NCBI GenBank assembly: GCA_002424625.1
Contig: DIKR01000077.1
Span: forward strand, 3,505 to 24,795
DNA: 21,291 nucleotides
Reading direction: 5' to 3'
Source of the DNA: Desulfuromonadaceae bacterium UBA5613
Lineage (GTDB): Bacteria; Desulfobacterota; Desulfuromonadia; Desulfuromonadales; UBA2197
Shown here: piece by piece, positions 1-7,581 of the stretch
Layout: every line of letters starts with the position of its first letter
Numbering within the stretch: the first letter of the stretch is position 1
Notes under the pieces: generated by a model
What the model was told of the DNA's origin: nothing
Databases searched by the model: none
What the model saw: the letters and a program-made list of their open reading frames with translations, nothing else
Translations under genes and position numbers: made by a program

Positions 1-615
1 AAGGGTCAGAGGAACCAACCCCGGCCGGGTCGCGACAATGCTGTGTCCGAACTTCTTTGCCAGCTGGTAACCGAAATCGGAGGCGCCGAGGGTGCTCATC
101 GAAAGTCCGCCGCTGGCGATGACCAGCGAATCGGCAGCATAGCGGAACTTGTTGGCGCTGATGACGAACTCCCCTTCCCTGCTTCTTTCGATATCGGCAA
201 TGCTCTGGCTGGTGAGGATGCGGACGCCGGTTTTATGACACTGATCAAGGAGCATCGCCAGGATTTCGCTGGCGCTTTGGTCACAGAAGAGCTGACCATG
301 CTCCCGTTCATGAAAGCGAATCTTGTACTCCTTGACCAATTCAAGAAAGTTCCACTGGTTGTAACGGCTCAGGGCCGATTTGCAGAAATGTGGATTGGCC
401 CCGAGAAAGTGAGTGGCATCGACCTCATAATTGGTAAAGTTGCAGCGCCCTCCGCCCGAAGCGAGAATTTTACGCCCGGGACTGGCCGCGTGATCGAAAA
501 TGACAACCTGCCGGCCACGCCGGGCCGCTTCGACGGCACAAAAAAGGCCGGAGGCTCCGGCACCGACAATAACCACATCGACTTTGTTCATGGATCCAAT
601 TGCATCACTCTTCAT
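1..615 (-). CDS. HI0933/YhiN-family FAD-binding flavoprotein, partial (3' end beyond left edge)
   Basis: This is the N-terminal 205 codons of a flavoprotein, read on the minus strand and open to the window edge. The start at 615 has a perfect AGGAGG (621-626) five bases upstream; a second in-frame ATG at 591 has no comparable site. Residues 14-23 form the Rossmann dinucleotide-binding motif VVIVGAGASG (Gly18, Gly20, Gly23). Residues around 45-60 read GRKILASGGGRCNFTN, the signature of the HI0933/YhiN family (often annotated as aminoacetone oxidase-family FAD-binding protein or NAD(P)/FAD-dependent oxidoreductase). Family members are about 390-420 residues, so roughly half is present. The physiological substrate of the family is poorly established and I do not assign one. 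It is transcribed divergently from the lipoprotein gene to its right. Confidence 0.88.
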   Translation of the reverse strand, partial: MKSDAIGSMNKVDVVIVGAGASGLFCAVEAARRGRQVVIFDHAASPGRKILASGGGRCNFTNYEVDATHFLGANPHFCKSALSRYNQWNFLELVKEYKIRFHEREHGQLFCDQSASEILAMLLDQCHKTGVRILTSQSIADIERSREGEFVISANKFRYAADSLVIASGGLSMSTLGASDFGYQLAKKFGHSIVATRPGLVPLTL

Positions 616-658
616 CGCTACCTCCTGTTTCAGACTAACAGGGTGAGAAAACCGGTGC

Positions 659-686
659 CATATAAAACTCTCTCGTTACAGGTAAA
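659..686 (-). promoter_or_regulatory. Possible sigma70-type promoter for the flavoprotein gene
   Basis: On the minus strand TTTACC (681-686) and TATATG (659-664) are separated by 16 bp and lie about 45 bp upstream of the ATG at 615. The match is partial. A 12-bp palindrome, GTCTGTTCAGAC (689-700), sits directly upstream of the -35 element and could bind a regulator. Confidence 0.33.
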
Positions 687-688
687 GC

Positions 689-700
689 GTCTGTTCAGAC
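689..700. promoter_or_regulatory. Palindrome in the divergent spacer, operator candidate
   Basis: GTCTG-TT-CAGAC is a perfect inverted repeat with a 2-bp centre. Related CTG-T(n)-CAGAC copies occur at 624-635 and 763-776 in the same spacer. No regulator family is assigned. Confidence 0.3.
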
Positions 701-786
701 TCTTCATCGCCAAAGAAGAACTGACTCAAACTTTCAATGGAGAAATTCTATCCAACTTTTTCCTGTTTTTTCAGACCTTCAGATGA

Positions 787-814
787 TTGCGACCGTAAAA
801 TTAACCTGTTTAAT
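787..814 (+). promoter_or_regulatory. Possible sigma70-type promoter for the lipoprotein gene
   Basis: TTGCGA (787-792) and TTTAAT (809-814) are separated by 16 bp, about 50 bp before the lipoprotein start, in an AT-rich stretch. The -10 matches four of six consensus bases. No transcript evidence is available from sequence. Confidence 0.37.
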
Positions 815-862
815 TCTAGTTAGAGACAAACGGGTAAATTCTACGTGCTTCTGGAGTAGATG

Positions 863-1978
863 ATGAAAATTCAAACGGGCATTCTCTGTTTTGTATCATT
901 TTTAAGTCTGATTGCTTGTGGGGGTGGTGATAGCACAGAGGACAGTGCCGCCATCTCTCCGGTTGCAAAAAATCTCTCCGTCACGATTGGACAATTTGGC
1001 GTCAGTATCACGGAAAATGATACGCTATGGTGGGGCGGCGTCAGAGGACCGGACAACAAGATTTACGGTATCCCCTTTGAAGCTGAGGACATCCTCATTA
1101 TCGACCCGGAAAACAACAGCGCCACGCGCCGTACAATGGGGGCAAATATTTCCGGCGCCAATAAGTGGGCGAGTGGATGCCTGGGCCCGGACGGCAAGAT
1201 TTATTGTATCCCTTATAATGCTGCCGATGTTCTGATTATTGACCCGCTCGCCGGAACAGCCGTTCGCACCGACTTCGGCCTGGATCTCAGTGATAGTAAA
1301 AAATGGGCAGGAGCAGTTTTGGGCGCGAATAACAAAATCTATGCTATCCCCCGGGATTCAACCAGCATCCTTATCATTGATCCGGCGAAGGGAACCGCAA
1401 CTCGCAGTACGATGGGGGTGAGTCTGACCGGTGACAATAAGTGGTCGGGAGGTGTTCTCGCAACCAATGGCAAGATTTATGGCGTTCCCCGTGATGCCTT
1501 GAACATTCTTATCATTGACCCTGCCTCAGGAACTGCTTCCCGTAGTAATATGGGAGCAAAACTTACCAGTCTTCACAGATATGCGGACGGGATTCTCGCA
1601 CCGAATGGAAAAATCTATGCCATTCCTTACTCCGGTTCCCCCGCCATTCTGATTATCGATCCTGTCACCAATGCAGCTTCTCTCAGCACTATGGGAACGG
1701 ATCTTTCCGGATCAGGGTGGTCAGAGGCTATCCTCGGTCCGGACAACAAGATCTACACTGTCCCGTACACATCTGCTGATATCCTGACGATAGATCCTGC
1801 AGCCGGGATCGCATCCCGTTCGTCCATTCCTGGGGTGGGGCCGACTTCCACCGGCAAGTGGGTCATGGGAGATATTGTAAATAATGAATTCTACGGCATC
1901 CCTTACGGTTCTCAAAACATCATTCGAGGAGAATTTACAAGCCCCGTCGGCAGCCTTACGTACATTCCTGTCAATTAA
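863..1978 (+). CDS. Repeat lipoprotein, predicted seven-bladed beta-propeller
   Basis: A secreted lipoprotein of 371 residues with no recognised specific function. The N-terminus is a lipoprotein signal: a short basic start, a hydrophobic stretch and the lipobox LIAC followed by Gly-Gly-Gly, so the mature protein should begin at that Cys as a lipidated, Ser/Asp-containing tether. The rest is seven repeats with core (D/N)(N/G)KIYxIP followed about ten residues later by ILIIDP and then a T-A-(T/S)-R-S-x-MG segment. The (D/N)(N/G)K codons fall at 1052, 1190, 1328, 1466, 1604, 1742 and 1880, exactly 138 bp apart; the seventh unit is divergent and ends early, and the N-terminal strand may close the ring. 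GGAG (853-856) lies 6 nt from ATG 863 and only 3 nt from ATG 860, so I chose 863; 860 remains possible. The gene is more AT-rich than its neighbours and stands alone, which suggests an accessory gene. Ligand binding or an outer-membrane scaffold role is speculation. Confidence 0.85.
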   Translation: MKIQTGILCFVSFLSLIACGGGDSTEDSAAISPVAKNLSVTIGQFGVSITENDTLWWGGVRGPDNKIYGIPFEAEDILIIDPENNSATRRTMGANISGANKWASGCLGPDGKIYCIPYNAADVLIIDPLAGTAVRTDFGLDLSDSKKWAGAVLGANNKIYAIPRDSTSILIIDPAKGTATRSTMGVSLTGDNKWSGGVLATNGKIYGVPRDALNILIIDPASGTASRSNMGAKLTSLHRYADGILAPNGKIYAIPYSGSPAILIIDPVTNAASLSTMGTDLSGSGWSEAILGPDNKIYTVPYTSADILTIDPAAGIASRSSIPGVGPTSTGKWVMGDIVNNEFYGIPYGSQNIIRGEFTSPVGSLTYIPVN

Positions 1979-2070
1979 ACCTCCAACATTCTGTTACTTC
2001 CTATCCCTTCTCCCCTGCCTTTAACAAAATTTTATATGCGAGAATGAGACAGGTCTTTCTTCCCGGGGTC

Positions 2071-2099
2071 TTGCGCTTTTTTGCCTGCTACGCTAAAAG
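2071..2099 (+). promoter_or_regulatory. Possible promoter upstream of mazG
   Basis: TTGCGC (2071-2076), 17-bp spacer, TAAAAG (2094-2099); about 30 bp before the mazG start. Each hexamer matches about four of six consensus positions. The rest of the 151-bp spacer between the lipoprotein and mazG shows no convincing terminator hairpin. Confidence 0.3.
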
Positions 2100-2129
2100 A
2101 GAGCTTCATTTTACCCTTGGATAAAAATC

Positions 2130-2819
2130 ATGACCCTCGACAAAAATCTGAGTGCTTTGCAGCGTCTCATTGAAATCATGGATCGCCTGCGTTCCCCGGG
2201 CGGGTGTCCCTGGGATGCGGAGCAGACACCGGAAAGTCTGGTCCCTTATCTCCTGGAAGAAGCGCATGAAACGATTGAAGCGATTGAAGCAGGCGATCCG
2301 GCGCTGATCTGCGATGAACTCGGCGATCTTCTGCTGCAGGTGGTCTTTCATGCCCGCATCTTCTCTGAACGCGGCGCCTTCGATGTCGGAGATATCGCCA
2401 ATGCCATCAGCGACAAATTGATCCGCCGCCATCCTCATGTCTTTGCCGATGTTACCCTGCAAAATCAGGATGATTTGACGGCGCAGTGGGAGAAGGTCAA
2501 GGCTGGCGAGAAGGCACAGCGCGGAGAGAGCGAACGCACGCTGCTGGAGAGTATCCCGCGCAGTCTCCCGGCCTTGTTGCGAACCCGGAAACTGATCGAA
2601 AAGAGTGCTCGCAGCGGGAGAGTCTGGCCAAATTCAAGCGAAAATCTAGCCAATTGCGCAACAACCGTTCAAGCGTTGTATGCAGGGATGAGCGACGAAG
2701 CGCTGGGGGAAGCCCTCTTTGCGCTGGTGGCGGTGGCGCGGGACGGCGGGATCGATCCGGAAGGGGCATTACGCCGGGCAACACATCGCCACTTTCACAC
2801 TGGGGATGAAAACGCTTGA
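2130..2819 (+). CDS. mazG: Nucleoside triphosphate pyrophosphohydrolase MazG (C-terminal domain degenerate)
   Basis: MazG hydrolyses NTPs to NMP and pyrophosphate and helps clear non-canonical nucleotides; in E. coli it is linked to (p)ppGpp control. The N-terminal domain (about 5-110) is intact: the family entry motif LRSPGGCPWDAEQT, then E43-E44-x-x-E47 and E63-x-x-D66 in DELGDLLLQ, the Mg-binding residues. The linker contains RTRKLIEKSARSG, as in other MazG proteins. In the C-terminal domain the expected KxEEExxE block is replaced by LANCATTVQALY, and the expected GDLLFA reads GEALFA (193-198), although the following LVAVAR and DPEGALRRA segments still align in the same frame. At 229 residues it is shorter than the roughly 260 of E. 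coli MazG. It overlaps the next gene by three bases (TTGA), so the two are translationally coupled. Confidence 0.93.
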   Translation: MTLDKNLSALQRLIEIMDRLRSPGGCPWDAEQTPESLVPYLLEEAHETIEAIEAGDPALICDELGDLLLQVVFHARIFSERGAFDVGDIANAISDKLIRRHPHVFADVTLQNQDDLTAQWEKVKAGEKAQRGESERTLLESIPRSLPALLRTRKLIEKSARSGRVWPNSSENLANCATTVQALYAGMSDEALGEALFALVAVARDGGIDPEGALRRATHRHFHTGDENA

Positions 2820-3364
2820 ATCCCTGGCCTTTACTGGAAAAATATTATCCCCCCGGCGATCCGGCGCGGGAGATTCTCTTTGCTCATAGTCGGGCTGTGG
2901 CAGACAAAGCTTTGGCAGTGGCAGGCCGCCTTGCCCGCAGCGAAACACTCGATCTTTCCTTTATCGAAGAAGCATCCCTGCTCCATGATATCGGCATCCG
3001 CTTTGTCCATGCCCCAACCATTGGTTGCCATGGCGACCTTCCTTACCTGGCGCACGGCTATAAGGGGAGGGAACTCCTCGAAAGCGAAGGCTGGCCACGT
3101 CATGCCCTGGTCTGTGAGCGCCATATCGGCGTCGGTCTCAGCGCCGCCGATATTCTTGCCCAACACCTCCCTCTGCCGCTTCGTGACATAATTCCTGAGT
3201 CGCTGGAAGAGATCATCATCGCTTACGCCGATCTTTTCTTTTCCAAGGGAGAGCAGGAATTGATCCGGGAAAAAGAGGTCGAACGTGTACGTCAGAGTGT
3301 GGCGCGTTTCGGCGCCGGAAATCTCGCCACTTTTGAGCGCTGGCATGCACGCTTTGCCAGTTAA
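2816..3364 (+). CDS. HD-domain phosphohydrolase
   Basis: A 182-residue single-domain protein of the HD superfamily, which hydrolyse phosphomono- or diester bonds with a metal centre. The metal-binding pattern is visible: H24 (AHSRAV), H57-D58 in LLHDIG, H96 and H103 (ERHIGVGL), and D139 (AYADLFF). The HDIG form of the motif is typical of small phosphohydrolases annotated as HDIG-domain proteins; the nucleotide or other substrate cannot be read from the sequence. Translation begins at a TTG that overlaps the mazG stop (TTGA), with a GGGGAT stretch upstream; no better in-frame start is nearby. The tight coupling to mazG hints at a shared role in nucleotide housekeeping, which is an inference. 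Confidence 0.85.
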   Translation: MNPWPLLEKYYPPGDPAREILFAHSRAVADKALAVAGRLARSETLDLSFIEEASLLHDIGIRFVHAPTIGCHGDLPYLAHGYKGRELLESEGWPRHALVCERHIGVGLSAADILAQHLPLPLRDIIPESLEEIIIAYADLFFSKGEQELIREKEVERVRQSVARFGAGNLATFERWHARFAS

Positions 3365-3387
3365 TCCGATTCAAGGAATCACTGACC

Positions 3388-5484
3388 ATGGAAGCCTGGC
3401 TTAATAATATCATCAGCTGGATTCCGATCGGTGGGTATTATTATTTCATCGTCGGACTTCTGTGTTTTGTCGATTCCCTGGCCTTTATCGGCATCCTTTA
3501 TCCGGGTGGCCTGCTGATTGTCGGTGCCGGTTTTCTCGCTGCCAACGGTAAAGGTGATATTGTCACCATTATCATTGCCAGTGCGATCGGCAGCTTCGCC
3601 GGCGACATCATCAGCTATGTCATCGGGGCTAGAGCCGGGGGGGCAATCATGCAACGCCCCTGGTTCAAACGGCGTCAAAACCTGTTGCAAAAGGGACAGC
3701 TTTACTTTGCCGCCCATGGGGGAAAGAGCGTTTTTGTTGGCCGTTTTGTCGGTTTTTTGCGCCCCTTTATTCCGTTTATTGCCGGCAGTGCGCGGATGAA
3801 TCCCATCGCCTTTACTTCGTACGCCCTGGTCAGCTCTGTACTCTGGGGGATTGCATCGCCGGGGCTCGGCTACATCTTTGGCGCGAGCTGGCAAATGGTG
3901 CAGGTCTGGAGCGGCCGTTTCAGCCTGTTGTTCCTCTTTTTGGCCACTATCTTTATTCTGAATGCCCTTTTCTGGCGTTATCTCCTCCCTATCCTCGGGA
4001 AAATTGCCCAAAGAGCCGGCGTGAAGATCGTAGCTCGCTGGCAGGAATTGCTGCGGACTCCGGCAGTGCAATCATTCAGTCAGCGTCATCCTCGCTTCTG
4101 CTACTTTCTCAGCCAACGCTTTACGACCGAACATGCCAGCGGCATCTGTCTCACTATCGGTTTAATCATCAGCATCCTCTTTGCCACCCTCTTTGCCTGG
4201 TTTGGGCACAGCATCCAATTTTCCAGTGATTTAATTCAACTGGACCTGCGCACTTACGATCTCCTGGCAATTTTACACCATCCCTGGACTGATCTCTTCT
4301 TTGCCACCCTGACCTGGCTCGCCAGCCCTCCGGCGATGATCATTCTCGGCGCTTTTGCCCTCTTTACCTTAATTATCAATAATCGTGACTTTTCTGCTCT
4401 GGTCCTCATCTTTGGCATGGCCGGGGGCGAACTCTTCGCAGTTATAGCCAAAGAAATCTTTGCTCGCCCCCGGCCGGTTCCGCTCTTTCCGGATCTCACC
4501 ATTATCGGTGCCAGCTTCCCCAGTGTGCATGCTTTTTCCGCTTTGCTCTTTTACGGATTGATGATCTATTTTCTCATCGACACCACTCGCAACTGGCGGG
4601 GGATGCGGATATTTCTCCTTCTCTTCGGCAGCTTTATTGTTCTTCTAATCGGTTTTAGCCGTATCTATCTTGGCGTTCACTGGCTCAGCGACGTGTTGGC
4701 CGGCTTTGCCCTGGCCGCATTGTGGCTTACTTTTTTGATCACCGTTTGCGAAACACGTTTTCGTTATCGCGGGTTCAGCCTAAAACACGGTCTACGCCCC
4801 TTCAATTTCTCCTTGCGCGCTCGTCTCTTTCTGATGATTCCGGCGGCGCTTCTTGCCACCGGGATGATTTCCGTCCTCATCGAACCCCATCTGCGCACAA
4901 TTTCTTTGGGCCGCATCGCACCTTCGCCGCAGGTCATTAGTTTGTCGAACCTTTCTGTCAAGCTGCCGCGCACGACTCAAAATCTGTGGGGAAATCCGCA
5001 GTGGCCCCTGAGCCTGTTCGTCGTTGCCGATGAATACTCCCTGCAACAGCGTCTGAGCACGGCGGAATGGCGGCCGGCAACGCAAGTCGGTCTAAGCGGC
5101 TTTAAAACCCTCCTCGCCGATCTTCTTCAGGGACGCGTCCAACAGGAAGCGACGATCGTTCCCCAACTGGTCGAGGGACAACGACAGAATTTCAGCTTTG
5201 TGCCTGTCGAGACAGGGAGAGAGCAGAGATCACTACGAGCACTTCTAATCTGGGATCTTGGTTACCGGACCGCCGACGGTCGGACCGTTTGGGGCCTTCT
5301 CGTCTGTCAACAAATCGGTGTCAAACATCTCAATGTTTTTCCGCTCCCCCTCCCCCTGATTGCCTCCGTGGGGACGGACGAAGAAGCTGAACTTCGCACT
5401 CTTTTTTCTTCGCAAGAAAGTGGAGACCAAATGATCACTTTCCTCCCCGTCCAGGGGAAACTTCCGGATGGGACAAAGGAGTAA
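3388..5484 (+). CDS. DedA - PAP2 phosphatase - LssY C-terminal fusion membrane protein
   Basis: A 698-residue polytopic inner-membrane protein made of three recognised modules. Residues about 1-210 are a DedA/SNARE-associated (PF09335-type) domain, with GILYPGG near the N-terminus and GRFVGFLRPFIPFIAGSARM near 115. Residues about 245-455 are a PAP2-type lipid phosphatase with all three signature motifs: K355-x6-R362-P363, PSVH (378-381, Val where Gly is usual) and S424-R-x5-H431-x3-D435. Residues about 490-690 resemble the LssY C-terminal domain. DedA proteins act in lipid transport and membrane homeostasis; PAP2 enzymes dephosphorylate undecaprenyl pyrophosphate, phosphatidate or similar. 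The combined protein probably acts on a lipid phosphate at the membrane, but the substrate is not determinable. AAGGA precedes the ATG. It lies 23 bp after the HD gene, and its stop codon lies within the ribosome-binding region of the next gene. Confidence 0.9.
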   Translation: MEAWLNNIISWIPIGGYYYFIVGLLCFVDSLAFIGILYPGGLLIVGAGFLAANGKGDIVTIIIASAIGSFAGDIISYVIGARAGGAIMQRPWFKRRQNLLQKGQLYFAAHGGKSVFVGRFVGFLRPFIPFIAGSARMNPIAFTSYALVSSVLWGIASPGLGYIFGASWQMVQVWSGRFSLLFLFLATIFILNALFWRYLLPILGKIAQRAGVKIVARWQELLRTPAVQSFSQRHPRFCYFLSQRFTTEHASGICLTIGLIISILFATLFAWFGHSIQFSSDLIQLDLRTYDLLAILHHPWTDLFFATLTWLASPPAMIILGAFALFTLIINNRDFSALVLIFGMAGGELFAVIAKEIFARPRPVPLFPDLTIIGASFPSVHAFSALLFYGLMIYFLIDTTRNWRGMRIFLLLFGSFIVLLIGFSRIYLGVHWLSDVLAGFALAALWLTFLITVCETRFRYRGFSLKHGLRPFNFSLRARLFLMIPAALLATGMISVLIEPHLRTISLGRIAPSPQVISLSNLSVKLPRTTQNLWGNPQWPLSLFVVADEYSLQQRLSTAEWRPATQVGLSGFKTLLADLLQGRVQQEATIVPQLVEGQRQNFSFVPVETGREQRSLRALLIWDLGYRTADGRTVWGLLVCQQIGVKHLNVFPLPLPLIASVGTDEEAELRTLFSSQESGDQMITFLPVQGKLPDGTKE

Positions 5485-5489
5485 AATTC

Positions 5490-6527
5490 ATGACAAGCAG
5501 ACGACTTCCGGCTGAATGGGAAGAACAGGACGGTGTCCTTCTCAGCTGGCCTCATGCTGACAGCGACTGGAGTGACGACATTGAACTGGTCGAACCGGTC
5601 TTTGCCGCGATCGCCGCCGCGATCAGTCTGCATGAACAGGTGATTATTGTCGCCCCGCAACCGGATCAGATCATGGAGATGATCGTCGCTGCCGGCGGAG
5701 TTCAGCAGCAGGTGACCCTGGTCAGCCTGCCGACCAACGATACCTGGAGTCGCGACTTCGGACCGATCACCGTCGAGGAGGGCGGGCGTCTGCAGCTCCT
5801 TGATTTCGGCTTTAATGGCTGGGGGCTCAAATTCGCCGCCAACCACGACAATCAGATCACCCGCCGCCTTGCTGCCACCGGCCTCTTCGGCAAACATACT
5901 CCGCAGGTCATCGGCCTTATGCTCGAAGGCGGCGCTATCGAAAGTGACGGCGCCGGCACTATCCTCACCACGACGGAATGTCTCCTTAATCCCAATCGCA
6001 ATCCCCATCTACAGCAACGGGAGATCGAAGCGCAACTCGGGCAGCTCCTCGGCGCTCAGCATTTCCTTTGGCTCGAGCATGGCTATCTCGCCGGCGACGA
6101 TACCGATTCGCACATCGACACCCTGGCGCGCCTTTGCCCGAACGACACCATCGCTTACGTCTTCTGTGACGATCCCGGCGACGAACACTATGCGGCTCTT
6201 CAACGTATGGCTGAGCAGCTCCGCACCTTCCGCACCGCTGATGACCGCCCCTACCGCCTCCTTCCCCTCCCCTGGCCGCAAGCCTGCTACGGTCCGAGTG
6301 GCGAACGCCTGCCGGCGACCTACGCCAACTTCCTGATCATCAATGGCGCCGTCCTCGTCCCGACTTATGATTGCGCACAAGACGAAACAGCCCTAAAGGT
6401 CATTGCCCAGGCCTTCCCCGACCGAAAAATCATCGGCATCGATTGCTCCCCCCTGATTCTTCAGCACGGCTCCCTGCACTGCGTCACCATGCAGCTGCCA
6501 AGGGGAGTTTTAACCGGCGGCGAATAA
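5490..6527 (+). CDS. aguA: Agmatine deiminase (peptidyl-arginine deiminase family)
   Basis: Agmatine deiminase converts agmatine to N-carbamoylputrescine and ammonia, a step in polyamine synthesis from arginine. The 345-residue protein has the family motifs in order: W-x-R-D-F-G-P-I (near residue 88), FNGWGLKF, LEGGAIESDG, DDTDSHIDTLARL, and HGSLHC near the C-terminus with the catalytic Cys at 331. The length is slightly below the usual 360-370 residues. AAAGGAG (5475-5481) overlaps the stop codon of the previous gene and is ideally placed for ATG 5490. The usual partner, N-carbamoylputrescine amidohydrolase (aguB), is not in the window. Some members of this family deiminate other guanidino substrates, so exact specificity is inferred. 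Confidence 0.9.
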   Translation: MTSRRLPAEWEEQDGVLLSWPHADSDWSDDIELVEPVFAAIAAAISLHEQVIIVAPQPDQIMEMIVAAGGVQQQVTLVSLPTNDTWSRDFGPITVEEGGRLQLLDFGFNGWGLKFAANHDNQITRRLAATGLFGKHTPQVIGLMLEGGAIESDGAGTILTTTECLLNPNRNPHLQQREIEAQLGQLLGAQHFLWLEHGYLAGDDTDSHIDTLARLCPNDTIAYVFCDDPGDEHYAALQRMAEQLRTFRTADDRPYRLLPLPWPQACYGPSGERLPATYANFLIINGAVLVPTYDCAQDETALKVIAQAFPDRKIIGIDCSPLILQHGSLHCVTMQLPRGVLTGGE

Positions 6528-6606
6528 GCAAGTCGGTAAAGCAAATTTCTCATTGCACTCCGGGGGGCGGATCGGTATGATGCACAAAAATTATGCAGAA
6601 GACCCG

Positions 6607-7581
6607 ATGAAAATTCGCACCCTCCAACTGAAAAACCCGATTATTCTCGCACCGATGGCCGGAATTACCGATCTGCCCTACCGGCTGATCATGAAGCCGG
6701 CCGGAGCAGGGCTGGTCTTTACCGAAATGGTCAGCGCCATCGGTCTGGTGCGGGCCAAAGGGCGTAATCGCACCTTTGAGCTCCTCGACTCCCGTCCCGA
6801 AGAACGCCCCCTCGGCGTGCAGCTCTTCGGCAGTGATCCCGAATACCTGGCGCAAGGGGCGCGACTGGTTGCGAGTCACGCTGATTTGATCGATCTCAAT
6901 CTCGGCTGCCCTGTCCCCAAAGTCACCAAAGGAGGCGGCGGCAGTGCGCTGCTGCGTGCTCCGGAGCAGATTCGCCGCATCATTGCCGCCATGCGCGCGG
7001 CCTGGGACGGACCCTTGACGGTCAAGATCCGCTCCGGTTGGGATGTCGAACAGATCAACTTTCTGGAGATCGGGCGAATTGCGCAGGAGGAAGGCGTTGA
7101 TGCCATCACTCTTCATCCCCGTACCCGCAGCCAGGGATTTTCCGGCTTATCGGACTGGACGCATCTGCGCCTGATCAAAGAAGAACTGACGATCCCGGTG
7201 ATTGGCAGCGGCGATATCTTTACCGCTGAAGACGGCCTGCGCATGCTCGCCGAGACCGGCTGCGATGCGCTCATGATCGGCCGCGGCGGCTACGGCAACC
7301 CCTGGCTCCTGGCTGAACTGGCGGCGCGCTTGCAGGACAAAAACTGGCAGGCGCCGACCCCGACTGAGCGGGCGCAAGTCGCGCACCGCCACCTCGATCT
7401 TGCTTTGGAGATTCTTGGCGAACGCCGTTGCATCGGTGAAATGCGCAAACATCTCTGCTGGTACGCCCGCGGCCTGGCCGGTGCCGCCGCTTTTCGCCAG
7501 ACCATCAATCGCGCCGAAGAGATCGCCACCATGCGCACGCTGATCGATACCTTCTTCATCGATGAGGACCATACGGCATGA
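6607..7581 (+). CDS. dusB: tRNA-dihydrouridine synthase, DusB/NifR3 type
   Basis: An FMN-dependent enzyme that reduces uridine to dihydrouridine in the tRNA D-loop using NADPH. The 324-residue protein begins with the family's usual N-terminus, LKNPIILAPMAGITD (8-22). It carries the catalytic Cys101 in DLNLGCPVPKV, the loop KGGGGSALL, the phosphate-binding strand motif IGSGDI and the FMN-contacting GRGGYGNPW. The ATG at 6607 fits the family start; in-frame upstream starts at 6577 (with a G-rich stretch upstream) or 6580 would add nine or ten residues not seen in the family. The stop overlaps the next start (ATGA), coupling it to the NtrB-type kinase. The order dus-ntrB-ntrC is the nifR3-ntrB-ntrC arrangement known from alphaproteobacteria. 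Two tRNA-modifying genes, this one and trmL, flank the two-component pair. Confidence 0.93.
   Translation: MKIRTLQLKNPIILAPMAGITDLPYRLIMKPAGAGLVFTEMVSAIGLVRAKGRNRTFELLDSRPEERPLGVQLFGSDPEYLAQGARLVASHADLIDLNLGCPVPKVTKGGGGSALLRAPEQIRRIIAAMRAAWDGPLTVKIRSGWDVEQINFLEIGRIAQEEGVDAITLHPRTRSQGFSGLSDWTHLRLIKEELTIPVIGSGDIFTAEDGLRMLAETGCDALMIGRGGYGNPWLLAELAARLQDKNWQAPTPTERAQVAHRHLDLALEILGERRCIGEMRKHLCWYARGLAGAAAFRQTINRAEEIATMRTLIDTFFIDEDHTA

Noticed and set aside
43..786. Long plus-strand frame of 247 codons at the left edge
   Set aside because: The minus strand encodes an unmistakable HI0933-family N-terminus with FAD motif and AGGAGG site over the same bases; the plus-strand product has no family-like motif and runs through the promoter spacer.
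1052..1978. Regular 138-bp repeats as a CRISPR array or tandem DNA repeat
   Set aside because: The period is far longer than a CRISPR unit, the DNA copies diverge at third codon positions, and the frame is open throughout, so this is a protein repeat.
2600..2700. Frameshift in mazG explaining the missing acidic motif
   Set aside because: Conserved MazG segments before (RTRKLIEKSAR) and after (LFALVAVAR, DPEGALRRA) lie in the same frame, so any error would need two compensating indels.
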